NCBI GenBank assembly: GCA_023141075.1
Contig: JAGLKL010000064.1
Span: forward strand, 1-7,450
Direction: 5' to 3'
From: Alphaproteobacteria bacterium
Lineage (GTDB): Bacteria > Pseudomonadota > Alphaproteobacteria > Micavibrionales > Micavibrionaceae
Length of the DNA stretch: 7,450 nt
Under the pieces are notes generated by a model. The model was given only the letters and a program-made list of their open reading frames with translations, searched no databases and was not told where the DNA came from. Each line of letters begins with the position of its first letter. Within the stretch, counting starts at the first letter, position 1. Made by a program: the position numbers and the translations under genes. Positions 1 to 6,488 of this stretch are shown here, piece after piece.

Positions 1-1067
1 CATTCCTTACCGAAGAACGTGCTAAAGAAATTGGTGTTGAGAAAGTGGAGCTGGATGATTTGCTGGCTCGTGCGGACTTTATTACCATCCATGTCCCTAA
101 AAATGAGCATACAACCGCCCTCATTAATAAGGACACGCTTGCCAAAATGAAAGACGGTGTGCACATCATTAACTGTGCTCGCGGTGGTATTATTGTTGAA
201 GCTGATCTGAAGGATGCTCTTGATTCGGGCAAAGTTGCCGGGGCGGCGCTGGACGTTTATGAGGTCGAGCCTGCTAAAGAGAATGCTTTGTTTGGATATA
301 ATAATGTTGTTTGTACACCGCACCTTGGGGCTTCTACGAAAGAAGCTCAGGTGAATGTTGCTGTTCAAGTGGCAGAGCAGATTTCTGATTTCCTTCTTAA
401 CGGAGCGGTCACGAATGCTTTGAACATGCCTTCGGTTTCTGTGGAAGATGCACCTAAGCTTGAGCCATACCTGAAATTAGCAGAGCAACTGGGTGAATTT
501 GCCGGGCAGATCACCGAGAGTGCTATCGAGGCGGTAGAGATCGAATATTGCGGTACTGTCACCAGTGTAAACACTGATCCGCTTACCTCTACTTTGATTG
601 CACATTTGCTTCGTTCACAGGTGGAGAATGTTAATCTTGTTAATGCGCTTCAAGTCGCTAAAGATCGTGGCATCAACATCAAGCAAAGCTACGATGATGA
701 TGGCGTGAACTGGCGTTCTGTGATGAATGTTGTTATCAAAACCGAGGCGCGTACGAGCAATGTGACCGGAACGCTCTTTACCGGCAAAGAACCGCGCATT
801 GTTAATATCGAGGAAGTACCTGTAGAAGTAGCGCTTACTAGCGATATGCTCTTTATCAGGAATGAAGATAAACCGGGGCTTATCGGCGGATTAGGCACAA
901 TTCTGGCCGATGCCGGAGTTAATATTGCGGATTTTCGTTTGGGGCGCACAGCCGCAGGCGGGGACGCTATTTGTATAGTTTCGGTAGATCAGCAGATTCC
1001 AGATGAGTTATTTGAGAAGGTTAAAACTTTGTCACAAGTGCGTAGTGCAAAACGTCTCAGTTTTTAG
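1..1067 (+). CDS. serA: D-3-phosphoglycerate dehydrogenase, long (type I) form, 5'-truncated by window
   Basis: This cytoplasmic enzyme oxidises 3-phosphoglycerate to 3-phosphohydroxypyruvate with NAD+, the first step of serine biosynthesis. The reading frame is open from base 3 (FLTEERAKEIG), so the GTG at 45 is an internal Val codon and not the start. About 355 residues are present. The N-terminal part with the Rossmann GxGxxG motif lies outside the window. Visible family marks are the catalytic Arg in NCARGG (codon at 180), the Glu in DVYEVEP (codon at 267) and the His in CTPHLGAST (codon at 321). After the catalytic part come an intervening allosteric-substrate-binding-type domain (about 435-840) and a C-terminal ACT domain (about 846-1064, with RNEDKPGLIG and GVNIADFRLG). 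This tail marks the long form, usually a little over 500 residues, rather than the ~410-residue E. coli form. The ACT domain suggests serine feedback, which is inference here. The stop is TAG at 1065 and an intrinsic terminator follows, so it is not cotranscribed with the next gene by default. Confidence 0.96.
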   Translation, partial: FLTEERAKEIGVEKVELDDLLARADFITIHVPKNEHTTALINKDTLAKMKDGVHIINCARGGIIVEADLKDALDSGKVAGAALDVYEVEPAKENALFGYNNVVCTPHLGASTKEAQVNVAVQVAEQISDFLLNGAVTNALNMPSVSVEDAPKLEPYLKLAEQLGEFAGQITESAIEAVEIEYCGTVTSVNTDPLTSTLIAHLLRSQVENVNLVNALQVAKDRGINIKQSYDDDGVNWRSVMNVVIKTEARTSNVTGTLFTGKEPRIVNIEEVPVEVALTSDMLFIRNEDKPGLIGGLGTILADAGVNIADFRLGRTAAGGDAICIVSVDQQIPDELFEKVKTLSQVRSAKRLSF

Positions 1068-1097
1068 GATATTTATAAGACTACATATAGAAAAATG

Positions 1098-1121
1098 AAA
1101 GGCGCTTATCAGGCGCCTTTT
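1098..1121 (+). terminator. Intrinsic terminator of serA
   Basis: A perfect 8-bp stem, AAAGGCGC (1098-1105) pairing with GCGCCTTT (1113-1120), encloses a 7-base loop and runs into TTTTCTT. It lies about 30 bases after the serA stop. The GC-rich core and the T-rich tail fit Rho-independent termination on the + strand. The A-run on the left arm makes it weakly bidirectional, but no minus-strand gene is seen that would need it. Confidence 0.88.
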
Positions 1122-1214
1122 CTTGCTTAAATATCTCTTTTTCATAACATTACTACTTTTGTCATAATTTCTTTGACTTGCTTTCGTTATTTCTGTTAAA
1201 ACAGTAGAAATTCG

Positions 1215-1229
1215 TTAACAAAAAGTTAA
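1215..1229 (+). promoter_or_regulatory. CtrA-like binding box (TTAA-N7-TTAA)
   Basis: The sequence TTAACAAAAAGTTAA is an exact match to the full CtrA pattern TTAA-N7-TTAA known from alphaproteobacteria. It lies upstream of an exact TATAAT hexamer at 1253-1258, with 23 bases between, in the -35 region where CtrA often binds to activate. A further TTAA half-site is at 1196-1199. The region is AT-rich, so a chance match is possible. The functional assignment depends on the host being an alphaproteobacterium, which is itself inferred. Confidence 0.45.
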
Positions 1230-1231
1230 GA

Positions 1232-1258
1232 TTTAGGGGTATCCGAAAGAGCTATAAT
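1232..1258 (+). promoter_or_regulatory. Candidate promoter of the giant adhesin gene
   Basis: An exact TATAAT hexamer is at 1253-1258. The best upstream hexamer at short spacing is TTTAGG (1232-1237), with a 15-base spacer and only three consensus matches. The -35 is therefore poor, which would fit an activator-dependent promoter. The predicted start near 1265 would give a leader of about 65-70 bases. A second candidate further upstream is TTGACT (1173-1178), 17 bases, then TTAAAA (1196-1201). It has a better -35 but a weak -10. Confidence 0.4.
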
Positions 1259-1279
1259 AGCTTAAAACGGGGCTTATGG

Positions 1280-1298
1280 AATATCCGTTAGGGATATT
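1280..1298 (+). promoter_or_regulatory. 5'-leader hairpin upstream of the adhesin start
   Basis: A perfect 7-bp stem, AATATCC (1280-1286) with GGATATT (1292-1298), closes a 5-base loop. It sits in the presumed leader, 33 bases before the ATG at 1332. It has no T-run after it, so it is not a terminator. It does not cover the GGGAG ribosome binding site. It could stabilise the leader or modulate translation. It is short and AT-rich, so its function is uncertain. Confidence 0.3.
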
Positions 1299-1331
1299 AC
1301 TTATTATGAAGTTTGCTTGGGAGTATTAATA

Positions 1332-4300
1332 ATGGCTGAGACTAACGCCAATTCACAAACGGTTTCATCACAAGAAACGAAGGCTCAGACCAAAGACGAT
1401 TCACTAATATATTCTGAAGAACCTTGTGAGGTTTCCGAGGATTTGCTTGCTGACGATCTGGCTATTGTTCCCTTGGAAGAAGAGCTTTCCATTGTTCCAG
1501 TCGAATCGGTTGAAGCAGTTGAAAATATGCAAGATGCTCCTGAGGCTGCGGGGCAAGACCAGGCTCTGTCTTCTACACCCCGCGAAGTGGAAAACGATGT
1601 ACAATCCCCTTCACTTGAGGAGTTGAAATCTTCTATAAAAGAAGCATTGATTCAGCAGCAAGAAGGCAGTCGTGAAGATGAAGATGAAGCAGAAATAGAG
1701 CCTGCTGCCGGTGAAGAAACATCGCAAACACAACCTCAGTCACAAATTCAATCTCAATCCGATGCACAAAGCATTGCGCAAATTGAACCGCAAGCCGGTG
1801 GAGAAGAAGGCGCTACGGGGATTTCTTCTTCTGGTCGCGGTTATGGCTTCCAAAGCAGTTTTGAAGCACAAGGCGTGATCGGTCTGGAAGATGTCGGTCC
1901 GATTGACCCGACAATGTTGCAATATAGTCTTCCACGAGCAAAAGACAAATTGTTCTTTGGGGAAGAAGAGGAAAAAGATTCTGATGATCTTGATCCTGAT
2001 GCAAATATCAATACTGCTTATGTTTATGAAGATGACAGTGTGACAGTTGATGCTTATGCAGACCCTGAGTCAAATAACGGGGTTTTGACAGTAACAATTT
2101 CCGGCATTCCTACTGGATGGGGTGTTTCTGACGGTGCTTATGATGATTCCGGCAATCTTGTCGGTACGGGTTCTTATAATAACATAACAGGGACATGGAC
2201 AATTATTTTGTCTGCGGGCACGACCCTGAATGGCGGCCCGATTCTGACACCTCCTGCTGATAGCGATGTGGATGCGCTTGACCTTATTTGTACAGTAACG
2301 GAAACGGATTCTTCAACCGGCAAGACAGGCACAGTTACAGAAACATTTGATGTAATTGTGGATGCGGTTGCCGATCAGTCTGATGTTGACGCTCAGGATA
2401 ACTCCGGCACGGAAGGAGCTACTCTGGCTATTAATATCACCGGCCAAACAGGTGAAGAAGTGAATAACGGTGTTGGAGCCGATGATGGTTCTGAAAATAT
2501 TGTCAATTATGAGATTTCAGGTGTACCTTCCGGATTTACGCTTTCTGCGGGCAGCGAAACATATCCCGGTTCAGGTGTTTATATTCTTACGTCGATTGAG
2601 TTGGCAGGCCTAACGATTACACCTGCTGATCCGAATTTCTCCGGTTCGATCAGTTTGCAGGTTACAATGTATACAACTGAAAATCCGGTTACCGATACAG
2701 ATTTTGATACAACAAATGACGATAATTTTGACTATGACTTCTTTACCATGACATGGGAAGGAGATGCCGATAAGCCTACACTGAGTGTTGACGACGCTTA
2801 TGTAAAAGAAGACAACTCGATATTTGTTCCTGTGTCAGCGCAGCTTTCCGATACGGACGGTTCTGAATTTCTGACAGTTACAATTAGCGGTGTCCCTGCT
2901 TCATGGAACTTTACCGGCGCAGGCTGGGTACAGACTGGTGTTGATACATATGAGATCGTGCTTCCGGCAGGTTCTAATTATTCAGACGGGTTTACAGTTT
3001 CTCCCCCAGCAGACAGCGATGTTGATCTTGGCGGTATTTCTGTAACGGCTACAGCCACGGAAATATCGAATGGTGATACAGAATCTGTTTCAGATATGAT
3101 TACAGTTTATGTGGATGCGGTTGCTGATATACCAAACCTTGCTACGCAGAATGCAAACGGAGAAGAAGGCACAGTAATTGCTCTGGATATCACCACATCT
3201 GTTAACGATACAGATGGTTCCGAAATTATCGAAGTCGTGAAGATCGGCAATCTTCCTACCGGAGCAACGCTGACGGACGGTGTATATAATATATCTGAAG
3301 ATACTTGGTATGTTGATTATGCAGACCTTGCAGGTCTTGGTATTAATGTTCCTTACGGTGTTACAAGTTCTTTCACATTGAATGTGGAGTCTGTTGCTTA
3401 TGAACAAAATACCAGCGGTTCTGAAATCGATTTGAGCGATAACCGCGCAAGCGCTTATGACACGATAGAAATTTGCGTAAAAGCAGATGATGAGCCGGAA
3501 ATCAGCGATGATACAGCGGATGTTGATGAATCAAATCTGTCTCCGTTCACATTTGTTCATGACAGTTTATCTGTTGATTTTGGCAATGACACACCGGGCG
3601 ATGTCAGTGGTAACGGTACATATGATATAGGCTCTCTTACTTCTGAAGGTGTACCGATTACAGTAACGTACGACGCGGCGACTGACACATACACAGGTAC
3701 AGCCGGGGCGCAGCCGATTTTTGCATTAGTCGTTTATTCGAATGGTGAATACAACTTTACGCTATTGGGTACTATAGATCATCCTGATGATACCGATCCG
3801 AATGACTACCTGACTTTGGACTTTGGCGTAACCGCGACAGACAGCGAAGGCGATACCGCAGATGCCGAAATTCACATTCGCGTATATGACGATGGACCGG
3901 TCGCTGTAGATGATTATGGTCATTTCAATGCCTCTACAGGACATTATGACGGCAACGTACTTGATAATGATACGATGTCCATGGACGAAGACAATGACGT
4001 GACGCTTGTCACTTACGGTACAAACAGCGAAATTGTTCCTGATGACGGCACGGATGTTCGTATTGACGGTACGTACGGTTATCTTGTTATCAGTAATGAC
4101 GGTGAGTACACCTACACGCTTTTCGATACGACATTTGGTTCGGGATATACATCAACAAGTTCTTCTCTGGATCCGCTGGAAGCCGATGTAGCAGGTATTC
4201 AGTCTTCAATCACAAAAGACGGTATCACTGTGGCAGTCGCTAATAGCGGTAATTATGATATCAGTTGGGTTGATACAGCTGATGGAAGCGGCCTTGGTAT

Positions 4301-6194
4301 TGATAATCTGGATACAAGCGATAGCACGAAAGTATGGCCTATTGGTGAGGCTTTCGATATTTCATTTGCGCAAGAAGCTGATACGGTTACGATTACGATT
4401 GGTGAACTCGGTTCTAATAATAATAGCGGTAATCATGGCGCAGAATGTATAATTGCATTTGCAGATGGTTCAACACAATCAGTTGAAGTTCAGTTTGTTG
4501 CCAGCGAGATTAATAATGGTTACTTCACATTTACATTAGATTCAGATGATTACGGTAGCTCGGATATTACAAGCGTTGAGCTTTACTCAAGCAATTCCGG
4601 TCAATATTGTGGCGCTTCATTCTTGCTTAACGATGTTGAAGCGACACATGAAGCAGTATCAACAGTTGATGAGTTTACTTATACGCTTACAGACGGCGAC
4701 GGTGACAGCGATACAGCCATTATCAGATTTGAGGCTGATCCGCCTAATAGCGATTTGATTGTCGGCCAGAATGTTGATGATGATGCAACTTCAACAGTGC
4801 CTCACCTTGTTAACGGTGATTACGGTATTATTGACGGTCAGGACGGTATGGATATTCTGGTTGGTGATGCCGGAGGTTCTAAAGACGTTCCGCAAACACA
4901 GGATTATAATTTCGTGTTTGTTCTTGATTTCTCCGGTTCTATGGGAAGTATAAGCGATCCAAACTCCAGAGTTTCTCTATTGAAAGATGCCGTATCAAAT
5001 CTGGTAGAAGATTTCAGCACCTATCAGGATGGAGAGATCGTTGTTCATGTTACGCCGTTTGGAACAACTACAAAAACGGAAGCGACATTTACAATTACGG
5101 ATGCGGGTAGTTTTGCACAGTTTGAAACTTATCTGGATTCACTGAATGCAAGCGGTTACACGAACTATGAAGACGCGCTGCAAGATGCAATTACTTGGCT
5201 GAACGGTTCCGATCCTCTGGACGGGAATGCGATTACAACAACCTATTTTGTTTCTGACGGTAAGCCCAATAAATATATCGATGCCAATGGTACTATCAGA
5301 TATGACACAGGCTCTTTGCCGATGGATGAAATTCTGGGTATTACTGACGGTACAAATGAAGTTGCTGAAATTCAGGCGCTTAGCGATGATGTTATCGCAG
5401 TTGGTATTAATGCTGACTCTGCGATGATGGATAATCTTAACCAGATTGATACAGGTGCAGATGCTATCAATATCGATGATCCGAATGATCTTAGCTACAT
5501 TTTGGCCGGGACAAATCCGATCAGCATACTTAGTGGCGCCGGTGATGATGTGATTATCGGCGGCGAAGGCGATGACCTGATTTTTGGCGATGTCCTCTTT
5601 ACAGATATGCTGGCTGACCTGCATGGTTTGACCACAGAAGATGCTGCCGGATGGGAAGTGTTTGAACGCCTTGAAACCGGTGAAAGCATGGTTGAGCCGA
5701 GTTGGACCAGAACAGATACAATCGATTACATCCTTGACAATATGCAAGAACTGGCACAAGAATCGACAGATCCGCAGGGAGACGGTCGCCTCGGCGGTAA
5801 TGACACGCTTTACGGCGGTGCCGGTGATGACATAATCTTTGGCCAAGAAGGTGATGACCTGATTGTCGGTGGAGAAGGCAATGACGTGCTTAACGGTGGT
5901 TCCGGCGCTGATACATTCGTATTTGAAAATATCGGTGATGGCGTTGACACGATTACAGATTTTGATGCCGGTGAAGGCGATGTAATCAATTTGTATTCTA
6001 TTTTATCCGGTTTTGATCCGTTAACAGACGATATCACTGATTTTGTGATGATGACATCAAACGGAGCTGATACGGCTATTTTTGTTGATATAACGGGTAA
6101 TGGCGGAGTTACTGAAATGATTGAGCTGGTTATGCTTGAAGGCGTTACGAGTTTTGATCTGAATCAGGGTATTGAGACAAATGCCATTGTATAA
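1332..6194 (+). CDS. Giant VWA/RTX adhesin-like protein secreted by type I secretion (1620 aa)
   Basis: This is a large Asp-rich surface or extracellular protein, very likely exported by T1SS and used in adhesion or biofilm formation (LapA/BapA-like by architecture; role inferred). ATG 1332 is chosen because GGGAG (1319-1323) lies 8 bases upstream; the in-frame TTG at 1317 lies just before and partly under that site. Domains, in residues: 1-165 acidic and Q/S-rich, no signal peptide; 170-201 a GYGF...GPIDPT linker; 226-480 and 481-720 two paired Ig/cadherin-like units; 722-856 a T1SS-143-type repeat ending YDDGP; 857-930 plus 1113-1138 a cadherin-like/VCBS domain split by an insert (about 933-1112); 1169-1182 a degenerate RTX stretch; 1191-1391 a VWA domain with MIDAS residues D1199, S1201, S1203, T1277 and D1309; 1402-1420 and 1488-1528 RTX GGxGxD repeats; 1529-1620 a C-terminal T1SS target domain (DTITDFDAGEGDVINL). 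A TolC-family channel gene follows. The ligand is unknown. Confidence 0.93.
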   Translation: MAETNANSQTVSSQETKAQTKDDSLIYSEEPCEVSEDLLADDLAIVPLEEELSIVPVESVEAVENMQDAPEAAGQDQALSSTPREVENDVQSPSLEELKSSIKEALIQQQEGSREDEDEAEIEPAAGEETSQTQPQSQIQSQSDAQSIAQIEPQAGGEEGATGISSSGRGYGFQSSFEAQGVIGLEDVGPIDPTMLQYSLPRAKDKLFFGEEEEKDSDDLDPDANINTAYVYEDDSVTVDAYADPESNNGVLTVTISGIPTGWGVSDGAYDDSGNLVGTGSYNNITGTWTIILSAGTTLNGGPILTPPADSDVDALDLICTVTETDSSTGKTGTVTETFDVIVDAVADQSDVDAQDNSGTEGATLAINITGQTGEEVNNGVGADDGSENIVNYEISGVPSGFTLSAGSETYPGSGVYILTSIELAGLTITPADPNFSGSISLQVTMYTTENPVTDTDFDTTNDDNFDYDFFTMTWEGDADKPTLSVDDAYVKEDNSIFVPVSAQLSDTDGSEFLTVTISGVPASWNFTGAGWVQTGVDTYEIVLPAGSNYSDGFTVSPPADSDVDLGGISVTATATEISNGDTESVSDMITVYVDAVADIPNLATQNANGEEGTVIALDITTSVNDTDGSEIIEVVKIGNLPTGATLTDGVYNISEDTWYVDYADLAGLGINVPYGVTSSFTLNVESVAYEQNTSGSEIDLSDNRASAYDTIEICVKADDEPEISDDTADVDESNLSPFTFVHDSLSVDFGNDTPGDVSGNGTYDIGSLTSEGVPITVTYDAATDTYTGTAGAQPIFALVVYSNGEYNFTLLGTIDHPDDTDPNDYLTLDFGVTATDSEGDTADAEIHIRVYDDGPVAVDDYGHFNASTGHYDGNVLDNDTMSMDEDNDVTLVTYGTNSEIVPDDGTDVRIDGTYGYLVISNDGEYTYTLFDTTFGSGYTSTSSSLDPLEADVAGIQSSITKDGITVAVANSGNYDISWVDTADGSGLGIDNLDTSDSTKVWPIGEAFDISFAQEADTVTITIGELGSNNNSGNHGAECIIAFADGSTQSVEVQFVASEINNGYFTFTLDSDDYGSSDITSVELYSSNSGQYCGASFLLNDVEATHEAVSTVDEFTYTLTDGDGDSDTAIIRFEADPPNSDLIVGQNVDDDATSTVPHLVNGDYGIIDGQDGMDILVGDAGGSKDVPQTQDYNFVFVLDFSGSMGSISDPNSRVSLLKDAVSNLVEDFSTYQDGEIVVHVTPFGTTTKTEATFTITDAGSFAQFETYLDSLNASGYTNYEDALQDAITWLNGSDPLDGNAITTTYFVSDGKPNKYIDANGTIRYDTGSLPMDEILGITDGTNEVAEIQALSDDVIAVGINADSAMMDNLNQIDTGADAINIDDPNDLSYILAGTNPISILSGAGDDVIIGGEGDDLIFGDVLFTDMLADLHGLTTEDAAGWEVFERLETGESMVEPSWTRTDTIDYILDNMQELAQESTDPQGDGRLGGNDTLYGGAGDDIIFGQEGDDLIVGGEGNDVLNGGSGADTFVFENIGDGVDTITDFDAGEGDVINLYSILSGFDPLTDDITDFVMMTSNGADTAIFVDITGNGGVTEMIELVMLEGVTSFDLNQGIETNAIV
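2007..3491 (+). repeat. Two tandem ~245-residue units of paired Ig/cadherin-like domains within the adhesin
   Basis: Residues 226-480 and 481-720 show the same A-B order. The A domains share AYV(Y/K)ED, LTVTISG(I/V)P, PPADSDVD and an ending V(I/Y)VDAVAD. The B domains share a start of (S/T)EG or EEG type, (I/L)DIT or INIT, a LAGL segment, and an ending in an acidic DAD/ADD linker. The copies are diverged in DNA, with only short identities such as GTGGATGCGGTTGC at 2361 and 3111. This is therefore an old duplication or a family-wide repeat, not a recent expansion. Such domains normally act as calcium-stiffened spacers that project an adhesin from the cell. Confidence 0.75.
3495..3899 (+). repeat. 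T1SS-143-type repeat domain within the adhesin
   Basis: Residues 722-856 follow the known pattern of the T1SS-143 repeat: DESNL near the start, VTYDAATDTYTG, a GEYNFTLLGTIDHP segment, LTLDFGVTATDSEGDTAD, and the closing YDDGP. In relatives this domain often occurs in many tandem copies, whereas here only one is evident. It probably forms a beta-sandwich spacer. Recognition is from memory of the family pattern. Confidence 0.75.
4902..5504 (+). other. VWA domain with complete MIDAS motif within the adhesin
   Basis: Residues 1191-1391 begin with a hydrophobic strand (YNFVFVLDFSGSMGS) carrying the DxSxS motif: D1199, S1201, S1203. They continue with T1277 in SGYTNYEDAL and D1309 in YFVSDGKPN. 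These five residues form the metal-ion-dependent adhesion site, so metal-dependent ligand binding is plausible. The domain sits between a degenerate RTX stretch (1169-1182) and the main RTX block, an arrangement seen in other large T1SS adhesins. Confidence 0.9.
5535..5591 (+). repeat. RTX calcium-binding repeats, first block
   Basis: Residues 1402-1420 (GAGDDVIIGGEGDDLIFGD) make two GGxGxDxUx nonapeptides right after the VWA domain. Such repeats fold into a calcium-bound beta-roll outside the cell and assist T1SS export. The block is cut off by a helix-prone spacer (about 1421-1487) before the second block. Confidence 0.88.
5793..5915 (+). repeat. RTX calcium-binding repeats, second block
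   Basis: Residues 1488-1528 hold about four consecutive nonapeptides: GGNDTLYGG, AGDDIIFGQ, EGDDLIVGG and EGNDVLNGG, closed by SGADTF. This is the standard beta-roll that precedes a T1SS C-terminal target domain. The following 90 residues (DTITDFDAGEGDVINL onwards) match that type of domain and probably hold the uncleaved secretion signal. Confidence 0.92.
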
Positions 6195-6206
6195 ATGAAT
6201 GGTATT

Positions 6207-6237
6207 GACCCTGTTTTTAGGGTCTAAACCCTAAGGG
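6207..6237 (+). promoter_or_regulatory. Competing hairpins after the adhesin stop codon
   Basis: Four alternating complementary segments lie 12 bases after the stop. GACCCT (6207-6212) can pair with AGGGTC (6219-6224) in a 6-bp stem. Alternatively, TTAGGGT (6217-6223) can pair with ACCCTAA (6228-6234) in a 7-bp stem, and these two structures exclude each other. A final AAGGG (6234-6237) can also pair with either CCCT segment. Neither stem is followed by a T-run, so this is a weak terminator at best. It may be a 3'-end stabiliser or an attenuator that lets some transcription reach the TolC gene. Confidence 0.35.
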
Positions 6238-6246
6238 ATGAAATGA

Positions 6247-6379
6247 CATAATATTACAGAACAAATAGAGGGTATTGTTACAATTCTGTTTTAAAAACGT
6301 GCAATAAAGTCTTGATTTAATATGTAAAGACGGGCATAAACATAAGAGTGCCGCATGTAGGGTTTAATGTAATATTATG
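6247..6379. repeat. 12-bp perfect inverted repeat with palindromic core, flanking 109 bp
   Basis: CATAATATTACA (6247-6258) has its exact reverse complement TGTAATATTATG at 6368-6379. Each arm contains the self-complementary core TAATATTA, so the two arms are also near-direct repeats. Two identical near-palindromes in one intergenic region could be paired operator sites for a dimeric regulator. The low-complexity AT composition makes chance a real alternative. Confidence 0.35.
6312..6340 (+). promoter_or_regulatory. Weak candidate promoter for the TolC-family gene
   Basis: TTGATT (6312-6317), a 17-base spacer, and CATAAA (6335-6340) give four of six matches in each box. It lies between the two arms of the inverted repeat, about 150 bases before the TolC start. 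Alternatively, the gene could be read through from the adhesin transcript, because no strong terminator separates them. Confidence 0.22.
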
Positions 6380-6488
6380 ATTGTATGCTTGAAAGTTTGT
6401 TTAAACATACAAAGCATAAAATGGGCAGGTATTTAAGCTGGTATAAGCTTGTATAAGGTTTTATTGAGTAACTTGAGAGGTAAAGAGA

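Noticed and set aside
45..47. GTG at 45 as the start of serA
   Set aside because: The frame is open to base 3 with family-typical sequence (FLTEERAKEIGVEKV), so this is an internal Val codon of a gene truncated by the window.
1317..1331. TTG at 1317 as the adhesin start
   Set aside because: It lies next to and partly under the GGGAG ribosome binding site that is correctly spaced for ATG 1332.
5139..5846. A 235-codon minus-strand open frame opposite the VWA/RTX region
   Set aside because: It lies fully inside the well-supported adhesin gene. Its Ile/Cys/Arg-rich translation mirrors the GAT-rich Asp codons of the adhesin, and it has no recognisable domain.
1332..6194. Recent horizontal transfer or a mobile element carrying the adhesin
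   Set aside because: No transposase, terminal repeats, tRNA or attachment sites are visible, and base composition by eye is similar to the flanking genes.
6168..6278. Three copies of GGTATTG (6168, 6201, 6271) as a repeat array
   Set aside because: The motif is only seven bases, spacing is irregular (33 and 70 bases), and one copy is inside the coding region.
6384..6418. TATGCTT/AAGCATA inverted repeat as a terminator
   Set aside because: The stem is 7 bp and AT-rich, the loop is 21 bases and there is no T-run; it is likely chance in an AT-rich spacer.
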